Below are positions 17,147 through 23,255 of a stretch of 44,067 nt of DNA, piece by piece. Source of the DNA: Bacteroidales bacterium (GTDB taxonomy: Bacteria > Bacteroidota > Bacteroidia > Bacteroidales > Muribaculaceae); the NCBI GenBank assembly GCA_004552395.1, contig SFOK01000002.1, positions 1 through 44,067 of the forward strand, given 5' to 3'. Position 1 is the first letter of the stretch. Each line of letters begins with the position of its first letter. Under the pieces are notes generated by a model. That model made no database searches. It was given only the letters and a program-made list of their open reading frames with translations, and was not told the DNA's origin. A program made the translations under genes and the position numbers.

Positions 17147-18559
17147 ATGAGAGTCCTCTCAAAGAAAACATTCAAGGATATCCAGCCCCTTCTCCCCGAT
17201 AATTACGCGATGATCCTATCGCGCCTCAAGGTGAAAGATCCGCGACTGGCCGCCTCCTTCGCCACCTATAACCATCTTTCGGCCGCCAACTCCGGCCAGT
17301 GGAGCACCGATGCCGACTCGGCCGACGAATACCGGCCGCTGAGCCTGGCTTCGGCCGACGAGCGCGATCTCGTGGCCGGGGAGATAACCCGCATAGCCGA
17401 AGCTCTGAAAGCCTGCAGGCTGCATCCGCAGTCCGAAAAGCTCATGGAGGTGCCCGAAGAGGGCTCCATCTTCTTCCGCGTCACACCCGAAGGTGAAGTG
17501 AAAGTTATTCTGGCCGAGTGGGGCTTCCGCAGTGTGGGCCACTCCGAGACCCTGAGCACCGTCAACATACTCATGGACCGCGGCAAGACGCTCAACGAGT
17601 CGCAGGTCAGCATGGAGCTCGTATGGAGCGACGCCTCAATCATAGCCGACACGCCTGTGACTGTGGAGGTGTATAAGACCGAGACACCTTTTACTACCGA
17701 CGCTCAGGGATGCATCTTTTTAGGAAAGGTGAATACGGGCCAGACCGTCACAGTGAAGCTGCAGTCAGGCGAGAGCAAGCTCTTCAGTGTAGATAAACGC
17801 AAGGGGCCTTACAAGCTGATCTTCCCCTGGATGGTCATCGCGCGGGTGACAGCCGTGGACGAGAACGACAACCCCGTGGAGACGGAGCTTATGATCGACG
17901 GCCGTAACTACGCCACCGACAAGAACGGACATATAGAGCTGCCCGAGATGCTCCTCACGCCCGACAAGAAGATCGCAGTGAAACATATATCCACAGGCAT
18001 CACCGAGTTCCTGCTCATGCGCGATTCAGGGAAGAACGATTTCAAATTCCCGGTGCCTCCCGTCGAGAAAGAGGAGATCATCACCGAGCCCAAAAAGGTA
18101 ACCGAGCCTGAGCCCGAACCGGAACCTGTGGAGGTAAAGGTGAGTATCCGTGTGATCGGTAAGAAAGGTAATCCGCTGGTATACACCCCCGTACGTGTGA
18201 ATCTCAAGAAAGGATACGAGGAGACCGTCACCGACGCCGATGGCCGTGTCTTCATAGAGCGCGAGGCCTTCACCCCCGGCGAAAAAGTGCATGTGAGAGT
18301 GCTCGATTCCAAGAAAGGATCAGCTCCGAAAGCCCCGGCAGGCGCCGCCGCCGCTCCCGCAATTCCGCCCGCAGCTCCCGCCGCCGCTCCCGCAATTCCG
18401 CCCGCCGCTCCCGCCGCCGGTCCGGCAATTCCGCCCGCCGCTCCCGCCGCTCCGACAGTTCCGCCCGCAGCTCCCGCCGCCGGTCAGGAAGAGCCTCCGA
18501 TACCTGCTCCACCGGCTCCGGAACCGCCGTCAGACATGACACCTCCGCCTCTCAAATAA
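17147..18559 (+). CDS. Soluble protein with the proteases' N-terminal domain, beta domains and a Pro/Ala tail
   Basis: This protein has 470 residues and no signal peptide or membrane helix. Its first 135 residues look related to the N-domain of both subtilases upstream: a helical stretch, then a beta hairpin ending ILAEWGFRS (W125), aligned with IAQWGM (W137) of the proteases. Two or three regulatory-like beta-sandwich modules follow (around 160-215, 230-300 and 320-390), each with a DxxGxxxL/I turn typical of carboxypeptidase-regulatory or transthyretin-like folds. The C-terminal 70 residues are Pro/Ala repeats. Sharing a domain with the membrane proteases suggests a common cytosolic docking partner, perhaps one of the NTPases. 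No enzyme motif is seen. Confidence 0.65.
   Translation: MRVLSKKTFKDIQPLLPDNYAMILSRLKVKDPRLAASFATYNHLSAANSGQWSTDADSADEYRPLSLASADERDLVAGEITRIAEALKACRLHPQSEKLMEVPEEGSIFFRVTPEGEVKVILAEWGFRSVGHSETLSTVNILMDRGKTLNESQVSMELVWSDASIIADTPVTVEVYKTETPFTTDAQGCIFLGKVNTGQTVTVKLQSGESKLFSVDKRKGPYKLIFPWMVIARVTAVDENDNPVETELMIDGRNYATDKNGHIELPEMLLTPDKKIAVKHISTGITEFLLMRDSGKNDFKFPVPPVEKEEIITEPKKVTEPEPEPEPVEVKVSIRVIGKKGNPLVYTPVRVNLKKGYEETVTDADGRVFIEREAFTPGEKVHVRVLDSKKGSAPKAPAGAAAAPAIPPAAPAAAPAIPPAAPAAGPAIPPAAPAAPTVPPAAPAAGQEEPPIPAPPAPEPPSDMTPPPLK
18353..18481 (+). repeat. 33/30-base tandem repeats encoding the Pro/Ala tail
   Basis: Four units lie at 18353-18385, 18386-18418, 18419-18448 and 18449-18481. Each carries CCGCCCGC(A/C)GCTCCCGCC and encodes AIPPAAPA-type peptide; the last unit reads TVPPAAPA. 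Three units are 33 bases and one is 30. The copies are nearly identical, so the tail length probably varies between strains. Confidence 0.75.
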
Positions 18560-18590
18560 CAGTATATAACCCCGACAAAACAAGCCCCTT

Positions 18591-19601
18591 ATGGCACAGT
18601 ATAAAGGAAAATTCAATTACGATCCCTCTGTCACCGACTACGAGTGCAAGGTGCGCCGCGGACTCCCCTGGTGGTTCTGGCTCCTGATAGCCATACCGCT
18701 TCTTCTCATTGCCTCGCTCTTCATACGCTGCAGCCGCGAAATCACCGTGCAAGTGGTCGACGAAGCCAACAACCCGATCGAAAACGCTGAGGTGGCCATG
18801 CTTTACACGGCCCGCTACTGCCCCTGGCTCAAGGAGGATATAGCCCGCCACGGCGAGACCAACTCCAAGGGTGAATACCAGTTCAAAGACCTCCCCTGCA
18901 GTGTCTGGAGCTACATATTCTACCGCGGCGAGAAGGCAGAGTTTACAGCCCGTCTCGGCAATATCGAAGGCTCCAGGACAGCGCCGTTCCATACCACTGA
19001 CCGCGTGGTGATCAAGCTCGTGATCCCGCAGGAGGAATGTCAGGCACAGGTGCGGGTGATCGACAACTTCACCGGCGCGCCGATCGCAGGCGCCGAAGTG
19101 CTCGTGACTGTGGACGGCAGCGGTCGCGGCATACTGACCACCGACGGTCAGGGCCTCGCCACAATCTCCGGCATCTACAACCGCTCGCGCGTATCGGCCG
19201 CAGCACGTCATCCGGGATATTTACCTAACGATACCACCATTGTGGACGAGCCCGGCATCAATATCCGCGACAAAGTGACCGACATACCGCTCGATCCCAA
19301 GGTACTATGCAACCAGACCGTGGAGCATTACACCGGCGATCCCCACGTGATGGTGGACAAGATCGACATGGGTACCAACTCAGGCACCGTCAACTTCACT
19401 TACTACACCGATTCTTGGGAAGATCAGCTCATAGTCCGCGACGAGAATGGACGTGTGCTTATCGACACCGGTCTGGTGGCCACATATTCCAACCGGGTCA
19501 CAGTGCCGCTCAACTTCTCCACCCGCTATGTGAGTGTGGAGATCATCTCGAAGGACGGCGCAGCGGGGTCGGTTTGGGAGTTTACCATCGACTGCCCCTG
19601 A
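18591..19601 (+). CDS. Single-pass envelope protein with two regulatory-like beta domains
   Basis: The 336-residue protein has about 24 cytosolic residues, a membrane helix at about 25-46, and an extracytoplasmic region. That region holds two carboxypeptidase-regulatory-like modules (ITVQVVDEANNPIENAEV from about 49, and QVRVIDNFTGAPIAGAEV from about 149) and a C-terminal beta domain (about 240-336) that starts and ends with Cys. The C-domain (DSWEDQLIVRDENG, then VEIISKDGAAGSVWEF) resembles a CUB or P-domain-like jelly roll, often a binding or chaperone module beside subtilases; this is a tentative reading. It starts 31 bases after the preceding gene and is the last clear member of the operon. 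Confidence 0.65.
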   Translation: MAQYKGKFNYDPSVTDYECKVRRGLPWWFWLLIAIPLLLIASLFIRCSREITVQVVDEANNPIENAEVAMLYTARYCPWLKEDIARHGETNSKGEYQFKDLPCSVWSYIFYRGEKAEFTARLGNIEGSRTAPFHTTDRVVIKLVIPQEECQAQVRVIDNFTGAPIAGAEVLVTVDGSGRGILTTDGQGLATISGIYNRSRVSAAARHPGYLPNDTTIVDEPGINIRDKVTDIPLDPKVLCNQTVEHYTGDPHVMVDKIDMGTNSGTVNFTYYTDSWEDQLIVRDENGRVLIDTGLVATYSNRVTVPLNFSTRYVSVEIISKDGAAGSVWEFTIDCP

Positions 19602-19611
19602 CCGGGTAGTA

Positions 19612-19629
19612 GCTGCCTTTATCGGCAGC
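19612..19629 (+). other. Small hairpin after the operon
   Basis: GCTGCC (19612-19617) pairs with GGCAGC (19624-19629) just after the last operon gene. It has no T-run, so it is at most a weak or factor-dependent 3' end. No better terminator is seen between the operon and the GH3-family gene, so readthrough is possible. Confidence 0.35.
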
Positions 19630-19691
19630 GTAACGGCCCTCTGAATCGGTCGTAATGGCCTTTCTTGGGCCTGGAAAATTAAGAATCATCT

Positions 19692-21245
19692 ATGGCTATA
19701 GACTTCACACCCATGGTGCGCGAGCGCTTCTGCAGGCGAGCGCGCACCATGAATTCAAATCCCGATACACCACAGGAGCAGCAGACGCGCCAGCTGCGTT
19801 CACTGCTCCAGTTCGCCTTCGCCACACAGTACGGCCAGTCGTGCGAGTTCGAGCGGCTTCTGCGCCTTGACAACGCCTCGCTGCCGCGTGCGTTTGCCGA
19901 GGCAGTCCCTGTGGCCTCCTACGACGACCTGCGCCCCTATATCATGCGCATGATCAACGGCAGCCGCAATGTGCTCTGGCCCGGCCGTTGCCGTTCGTAC
20001 GCGCAGTCGAGCGGTACCTCCGGCGGCAAGACCAAGTATATACCGATCACCGACGATTCGCTGCGCCGCAACCATTTCGCCGGAGCGTCCGACGCTGTGG
20101 CGCAGTATCTTAACTTAGTGCCGGAAAGCCGTCTGTTCTCCGGCAAGGCGCTGATCCTGGGCGGCTCTTTCGCCACGGAGCTGAGCCGCGACGTCATGGC
20201 GCGCGGCACCGAGGTGGGCGACCTCTCCGCCACGCTCATAAAACGTATCAACCCGTTGGCGAACCTTTTCCGCATACCGAGCAAGAAGGTGGCTCTGATG
20301 CCCGACTGGGAGAAGAAGCTACCGCTCATAGCGCAGGCCGCGCGCCATGCCAACATCACGAATCTTTCCGGTGTGCCGTCGTGGTTCTTAGTGCTTCTGC
20401 GCCGTATTATGGACGATGCGGGCGTGTCGACGCTTCAGGAGATATGGCCCAACCTGGAGGTGTTCTTCCACGGCGGGATATCGTTTGACCCGTACCGCGA
20501 GCAGTACACCGCCATCACCGACCCGAAGAAGATGCATTTCCTGGAGACGTACAATGCCTCCGAAGGTTTCTTCGCCGTGCAGAACGATTTCGCCGACCGC
20601 AGCATGCTTCTGCTCATGGACCGCGACGTCTACTACGAGTTCATACCTTACACGCCGGGTCAGGTGGGCCGCCACGATCCCGTCACAGTCTCGGAGATAG
20701 AGCCCGGCAAGGTCTATCAGCTCATCATATCGGCGTCCAACGGCCTGTGGCGCTACGATCTCGGCGACACGGTGCTCGTGACGTCCGTCAACCCGATCAA
20801 GATACGTATAGCCGGGCGCACCAAATGCTATATCAACGTCTTCGGCGAGGAGGTGATGCAGCACCATGCCGACAGCGCCATGGAGCTTACCTGCCGTCAG
20901 ACCGGCGCCTCGGTGGCCGACTATACCGTGGCTCCCGTCTACGCCGCTCCCGGGCAGCTCGGCCGCCATCAGTGGTTCGCCGAATGGACGAGAGAGCCGG
21001 CCGACCTGAAGGAGTTTGCCGCGCTTCTCGACAGTAATCTGCAGGATATCTGTGCCGACTATCAGGCCAAGAGGGGCGGGAATATCTTCCTGGACCCCGC
21101 GGAGGTGATCACCGTGCCGCGCGGTACGTTCGACCGGTGGCTCTCCACGACCGGCAGCGGGCGTCTGGGCGGCCAGCGCAAGATACCGCGCCTCTCCAAC
21201 GACCGACGCATAGCCGACGCCATACTCGCCATCGCAGGCGAGTGA
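19692..21245 (+). CDS. GH3-family acyl-adenylate amido-synthetase-like protein
   Basis: The 517-residue protein carries the adenylate-forming signature SSGTSGGKTKYIPIT (from about residue 106), GGSFATE and a YNASEGFFAVQ segment, which are typical of the GH3 superfamily. Plant GH3 enzymes join amino acids to hormone acids through an acyl-adenylate; the bacterial substrates are not known. The start at 19692 fits the family N-terminus (a short helix before the TPMVRERF-like segment) better than the in-frame ATGs at codons 8 and 20. The length is normal and all main motifs look intact. It is cytosolic by sequence. It follows the large operon after 90 bases and is followed by an RNase H gene after 25 bases; whether it shares the upstream transcript is uncertain. 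Confidence 0.85.
   Translation: MAIDFTPMVRERFCRRARTMNSNPDTPQEQQTRQLRSLLQFAFATQYGQSCEFERLLRLDNASLPRAFAEAVPVASYDDLRPYIMRMINGSRNVLWPGRCRSYAQSSGTSGGKTKYIPITDDSLRRNHFAGASDAVAQYLNLVPESRLFSGKALILGGSFATELSRDVMARGTEVGDLSATLIKRINPLANLFRIPSKKVALMPDWEKKLPLIAQAARHANITNLSGVPSWFLVLLRRIMDDAGVSTLQEIWPNLEVFFHGGISFDPYREQYTAITDPKKMHFLETYNASEGFFAVQNDFADRSMLLLMDRDVYYEFIPYTPGQVGRHDPVTVSEIEPGKVYQLIISASNGLWRYDLGDTVLVTSVNPIKIRIAGRTKCYINVFGEEVMQHHADSAMELTCRQTGASVADYTVAPVYAAPGQLGRHQWFAEWTREPADLKEFAALLDSNLQDICADYQAKRGGNIFLDPAEVITVPRGTFDRWLSTTGSGRLGGQRKIPRLSNDRRIADAILAIAGE
19712..19751 (+). other. Inverted repeat spanning two in-frame ATGs of the GH3-family gene
   Basis: CATGGTGCGCG (19712-19722) is perfectly complementary to CGCGCACCATG (19741-19751), with an 18-base loop. 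The two arms contain the in-frame ATG codons 8 and 20 of the gene. In the mRNA this 11-bp, GC-rich stem would sit just after the chosen start and could slow early elongation or hide the internal starts. Confidence 0.5.
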
Positions 21246-21270
21246 ACCGATTCATTCACCCTTAAGAAAG

Positions 21271-22224
21271 ATGAGCGATTACAGCAAATATTACACCGTG
21301 TGGGTGGGCCGCGAACCGGGCGTCTACGATAACTGGGACGACGCCGAGGAGCAGGTCAGGAACTTCCCCGGGGCGCGCTACAAGAGTTTCAAGACGAAGG
21401 AGGCGGCTGTGGCGGCATTTCGCGGCGACGATGCCCGCGAACTCGGGGCTATCATCAGGCGGCTCCGTCAGCCCGCCGTCAGGATCACCGACCCGGCGGC
21501 TTCTTCGGCTTCTTCGGCTAAGCCCGCTTTTAAGCCCGCTGCTTCGGCTTCGGGAAGGCCCGCTGTTGCGGCTGCTCAGAGGCCTGCCACGGCCGATATG
21601 AGGGTGACAGGGGTGAAAGCGGCGTCGTCGGCCGTGCTCGCGCAGATAGCCGTGCTGCTTGCCGCGCACCCCGAGATAGACCCGTATGCCTGGTGTGTGG
21701 ACGCCTCCTGCATGGGCAATCCCGGTGTGATGGAGTACCGCGGTGTGGAGCTCGCCACAGGCCGCGAGATCTTCCGTGTCGGTTTTCCGAAGGGGACCAA
21801 CAATATCGGGGAATACCTCGCGATTGTCCACGCGCTGGCGCTGATGGAGAAGACCGGAAAGTGGCACAATATCTACACCGACTCTAAGAACGCGCTCCTC
21901 TGGCTGCGGACGCGCAATCCTAAGACGAAACTCGCCGTAGAGCCAGCCACGGCACGTCTGCACGCCGTGCTCTCGCGCGCCACAGCCTGGCTCAAGGCAC
22001 ATCCGGGCGTGCCGCGACTACTCTTCAAATCCCCCGCTACGCGCCCCGAGCAACCGGCTGTGAGGCCAGCGCAACCCACGGAGGCAGACCTTTTCTCATC
22101 GCAGCCCGCAGAGCGCTCAGGAGTGGCCGCAGAGCGCTCAGAGAGGCCCGCTGCCGTGCCGCTGCTGATCAAGTGGGACACCGAGCACTGGGGCGAGATC
22201 CCGGCCGATTTCGACCGCAAGTGA
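21271..22224 (+). CDS. rnhA: Viroplasmin-domain ribonuclease H
   Basis: The enzyme cleaves the RNA strand of RNA-DNA hybrids. Residues 4-50 (KYYTVWVGREPGVYDNW) form the viroplasmin/RNase H1 N-terminal hybrid-binding domain. An Ala/Pro/Ser-rich linker (about 70-110) leads to an RNase H fold with catalytic acids D144 (CVDASCMGNPG), E181 (NIGEYLAI) and D204 (IYTDSKNAL). The last acid is probably D313 in the C-terminal GEIPADFDRK, a tail seen in Bacteroidetes members. A second low-complexity insert lies before this tail (about 252-295), making the protein longer (317 residues) than compact versions. It is separated by 25 bases from the GH3-family gene and precedes the tRNA-Lys region. Confidence 0.88.
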   Translation: MSDYSKYYTVWVGREPGVYDNWDDAEEQVRNFPGARYKSFKTKEAAVAAFRGDDARELGAIIRRLRQPAVRITDPAASSASSAKPAFKPAASASGRPAVAAAQRPATADMRVTGVKAASSAVLAQIAVLLAAHPEIDPYAWCVDASCMGNPGVMEYRGVELATGREIFRVGFPKGTNNIGEYLAIVHALALMEKTGKWHNIYTDSKNALLWLRTRNPKTKLAVEPATARLHAVLSRATAWLKAHPGVPRLLFKSPATRPEQPAVRPAQPTEADLFSSQPAERSGVAAERSERPAAVPLLIKWDTEHWGEIPADFDRK

Positions 22225-22284
22225 GAAAAGGAGGTGAGGAAAGACTATTCAATTTAGACTGAATTGTTAAAAATTGTAAAAAGA

Positions 22285-22316
22285 TTTGGCTGAAACAGAA
22301 AAACTGCTTAACTTTG
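22285..22316 (+). promoter_or_regulatory. Promoter of the tRNA-Lys gene
   Basis: TTTG (22285-22288) and TAACTTTG (22309-22316) are 20 bases apart, a full match to the Bacteroidetes consensus. Transcription would start about 40 bases before the tRNA. Confidence 0.75.
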
Positions 22317-22364
22317 CATCGCTTTTCAGAGGAAAGTAGTTCCAAGGAAGAGTGACCAAAACAT

Positions 22365-22436
22365 GACTCCGTAGCTCAGTTGGTAGAGCAAATGACTCTT
22401 AATCATTGGGTCGTGGGTTCGACCCCACCGGGGTCA
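22365..22436 (+). tRNA. tRNA-Lys (anticodon CUU)
   Basis: A cloverleaf can be drawn: acceptor GACTCCG (22365-22371) with CGGGGTC (22429-22435), D-arm GCTCAGTTGGTAGAGC, anticodon stem AATGA/TCATT around loop CTCTTAA (anticodon CTT), and T-arm GTGGG/CCCAC. The T-loop reads TTCGAC, six bases instead of seven. CCA is not encoded. It has its own promoter and is followed by an intrinsic terminator. It is the only one of three tRNA-Lys-like copies here with an intact anticodon loop. Confidence 0.85.
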
Positions 22437-22444
22437 CTTTTCAA

Positions 22445-22482
22445 GAGGCTGTGTCAATTATGACGCGGCCTCAATTTTTTTT
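22445..22482 (+). terminator. Intrinsic terminator after tRNA-Lys
   Basis: GAGGCTGTGTCA (22445-22456) pairs over 12 bp, including G-U pairs, with TGACGCGGCCTC (22461-22472), followed by AA and a run of eight T. This is a strong Rho-independent terminator. Confidence 0.85.
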
Positions 22483-22548
22483 GTAGAGCAAATGCCTCAC
22501 ATTATCTTTTTTGGCATTGGGTCGGTGGGTTCGACCCCACCGGGGTCA
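22483..22548 (+). pseudogene. tRNA-Lys-like degenerate copy 2 (5'-truncated, expanded anticodon loop)
   Basis: The copy begins inside the D-loop (GTAGAGC) immediately after the T-run of the previous terminator, so the acceptor 5' strand and half the D-arm are missing. The anticodon stem is ATGCC/GGCAT around a 16-base loop rich in T. The 3' half (GTGGGTTCGACCCCACC onward) repeats that of the intact tRNA, extending into CACTTTTCA. It cannot fold as a normal tRNA. Confidence 0.65.
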
Positions 22549-22554
22549 CTTTTC

Positions 22555-22587
22555 AGAGCTGAAGATTTTTTTCTTCGGCTCTTTTTT
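22555..22587 (+). terminator. Intrinsic terminator after tRNA-like copy 2
   Basis: AGAGCTGAAG (22555-22564) pairs with CTTCGGCTCT (22573-22582), then TTTTT follows. The stem sequence is unrelated to the terminators after the other two copies. Confidence 0.75.
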
Positions 22588-22626
22588 GCGTCCGGTCTAA
22601 GATAGCTAAAGCGGGTCCGGCTTCGG

Positions 22627-22713
22627 CTCTCCGCGGTTCAGTTGGTAGAGCAAATGACTCACATTGTCTATCTTTTGGCATTGGGTCGGTGGGTTCGACC
22701 CCCACCGGGGTCA
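22627..22713 (+). pseudogene. tRNA-Lys-like degenerate copy 3 (insert in anticodon arm)
   Basis: The D-arm (GTTCAGTTGGTAGAGC) and a perfect T-arm (GTGGG, TTCGACC, CCCAC) are present, but the first acceptor pairs are lost. The anticodon region is expanded, with ACTCACATTG-type sequence similar to copy 2. The T-loop has the normal seven bases, unlike copies 1 and 2. It is probably not charged as tRNA-Lys. Confidence 0.6.
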
Positions 22714-22719
22714 CCTCGA

Positions 22720-22751
22720 GAGAGACGCAACTTTGTGTCTCTCTTTTTTTT
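22720..22751 (+). terminator. Intrinsic terminator after tRNA-like copy 3
   Basis: GAGAGACGCA (22720-22729) pairs with TGTGTCTCTC (22734-22743) around loop ACTT and is followed by eight T. Confidence 0.8.
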
Positions 22752-22786
22752 GTGTCCTCGCTAACGCGGTCCGTCTGCCTATATTA

Positions 22787-22827
22787 ACTACCATAGCTAT
22801 AATAGCTAAAATAGCTAAGTTAGCTAA
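22787..22827. repeat. TAGCTA short repeat cluster
   Basis: The hexamer TAGCTA occurs four times with 2-4 base spacers (AT)AGCTATAATAGCTA, then AAATAGCTA and AGTTAGCTA. Each hexamer is palindromic, so the array could bind a regulator or simply be simple-sequence DNA. It lies between the tRNA-like copies and the truncated HTH gene. Confidence 0.45.
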
Positions 22828-22910
22828 CCTCGCGTTGTCTTCAGCTCGCCTATCAGCTGAGGGGCTTCAAGCCAGTCAAAGTCGGCGTAAACGTACAATC
22901 TTTGCATGGG

Positions 22911-23210
22911 CTATTCTTTTTTGGAGGCGCGTTGGCGATGTTTCAGACTGAGGTCCTGCAGGTTACGTCCCAGAGGATCCTCTCGGGCTATGAGAAGAAG
23001 GTCGTCGTCGAGTTGCAGCACGTAGAGCACACGCGCATAGATGCCGATCGAGACCGTGGACGACCCTTTCTCGATCCGGTTGACGGTGAGCGGCGAACAG
23101 GTAGCGCGCTCGGCCACCTGCGCGATGGTGGGGTTACGCCGCAGCCGGGCGAGACGTATCTGCTCAAAGTGAGCGCAAAAAAACGGGTGATTGTCCGCGA
23201 AAGCGGCCTC
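22911..23210 (-). pseudogene. 5'-truncated XRE/HipB-like HTH regulator
   Basis: The open frame encodes a helix-turn-helix of the XRE type: EQIRLARLRR, then IAQVAERATCSPLTVNRIEKG and IYARVLYVLQLDDDLLLIAREDPLG, a pattern common in HipB-like partners of HipA kinases, ending QRASKKE. No ATG precedes the HTH in frame. The only standard start is a GTG at 23117, inside the HTH, which would remove its first helix. The frame upstream runs to a TGA at 23211-23213 through the terminator hairpin of the esterase gene. No hipA is present. It is best read as a remnant left when its 5' end and promoter were lost, or as a gene with a non-standard start. Confidence 0.6.
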
Positions 23211-23220
23211 TCACCCGTTT
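23175..23220 (-). terminator. Intrinsic terminator of the esterase gene
   Basis: Read on the minus strand, AAACGGGTGA (23220-23211) pairs with TCACCCGTTT (23190-23181), with an inner CCGC/GCGG stem, and the U-run continues to about 23175. It starts 36 bases past the esterase stop codon. It overlaps the first codons of the HTH remnant's open frame. Confidence 0.8.
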
Positions 23221-23255
23221 GGATTATCAATTAAGGGTAATTTTCCTCGCTGAGA

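Noticed and set aside
22664..23234. Plus-strand small frames around the tRNA-like copies and the HTH remnant
   Set aside because: They overlap terminators and the opposite-strand HTH motif and show no recognisable domain.
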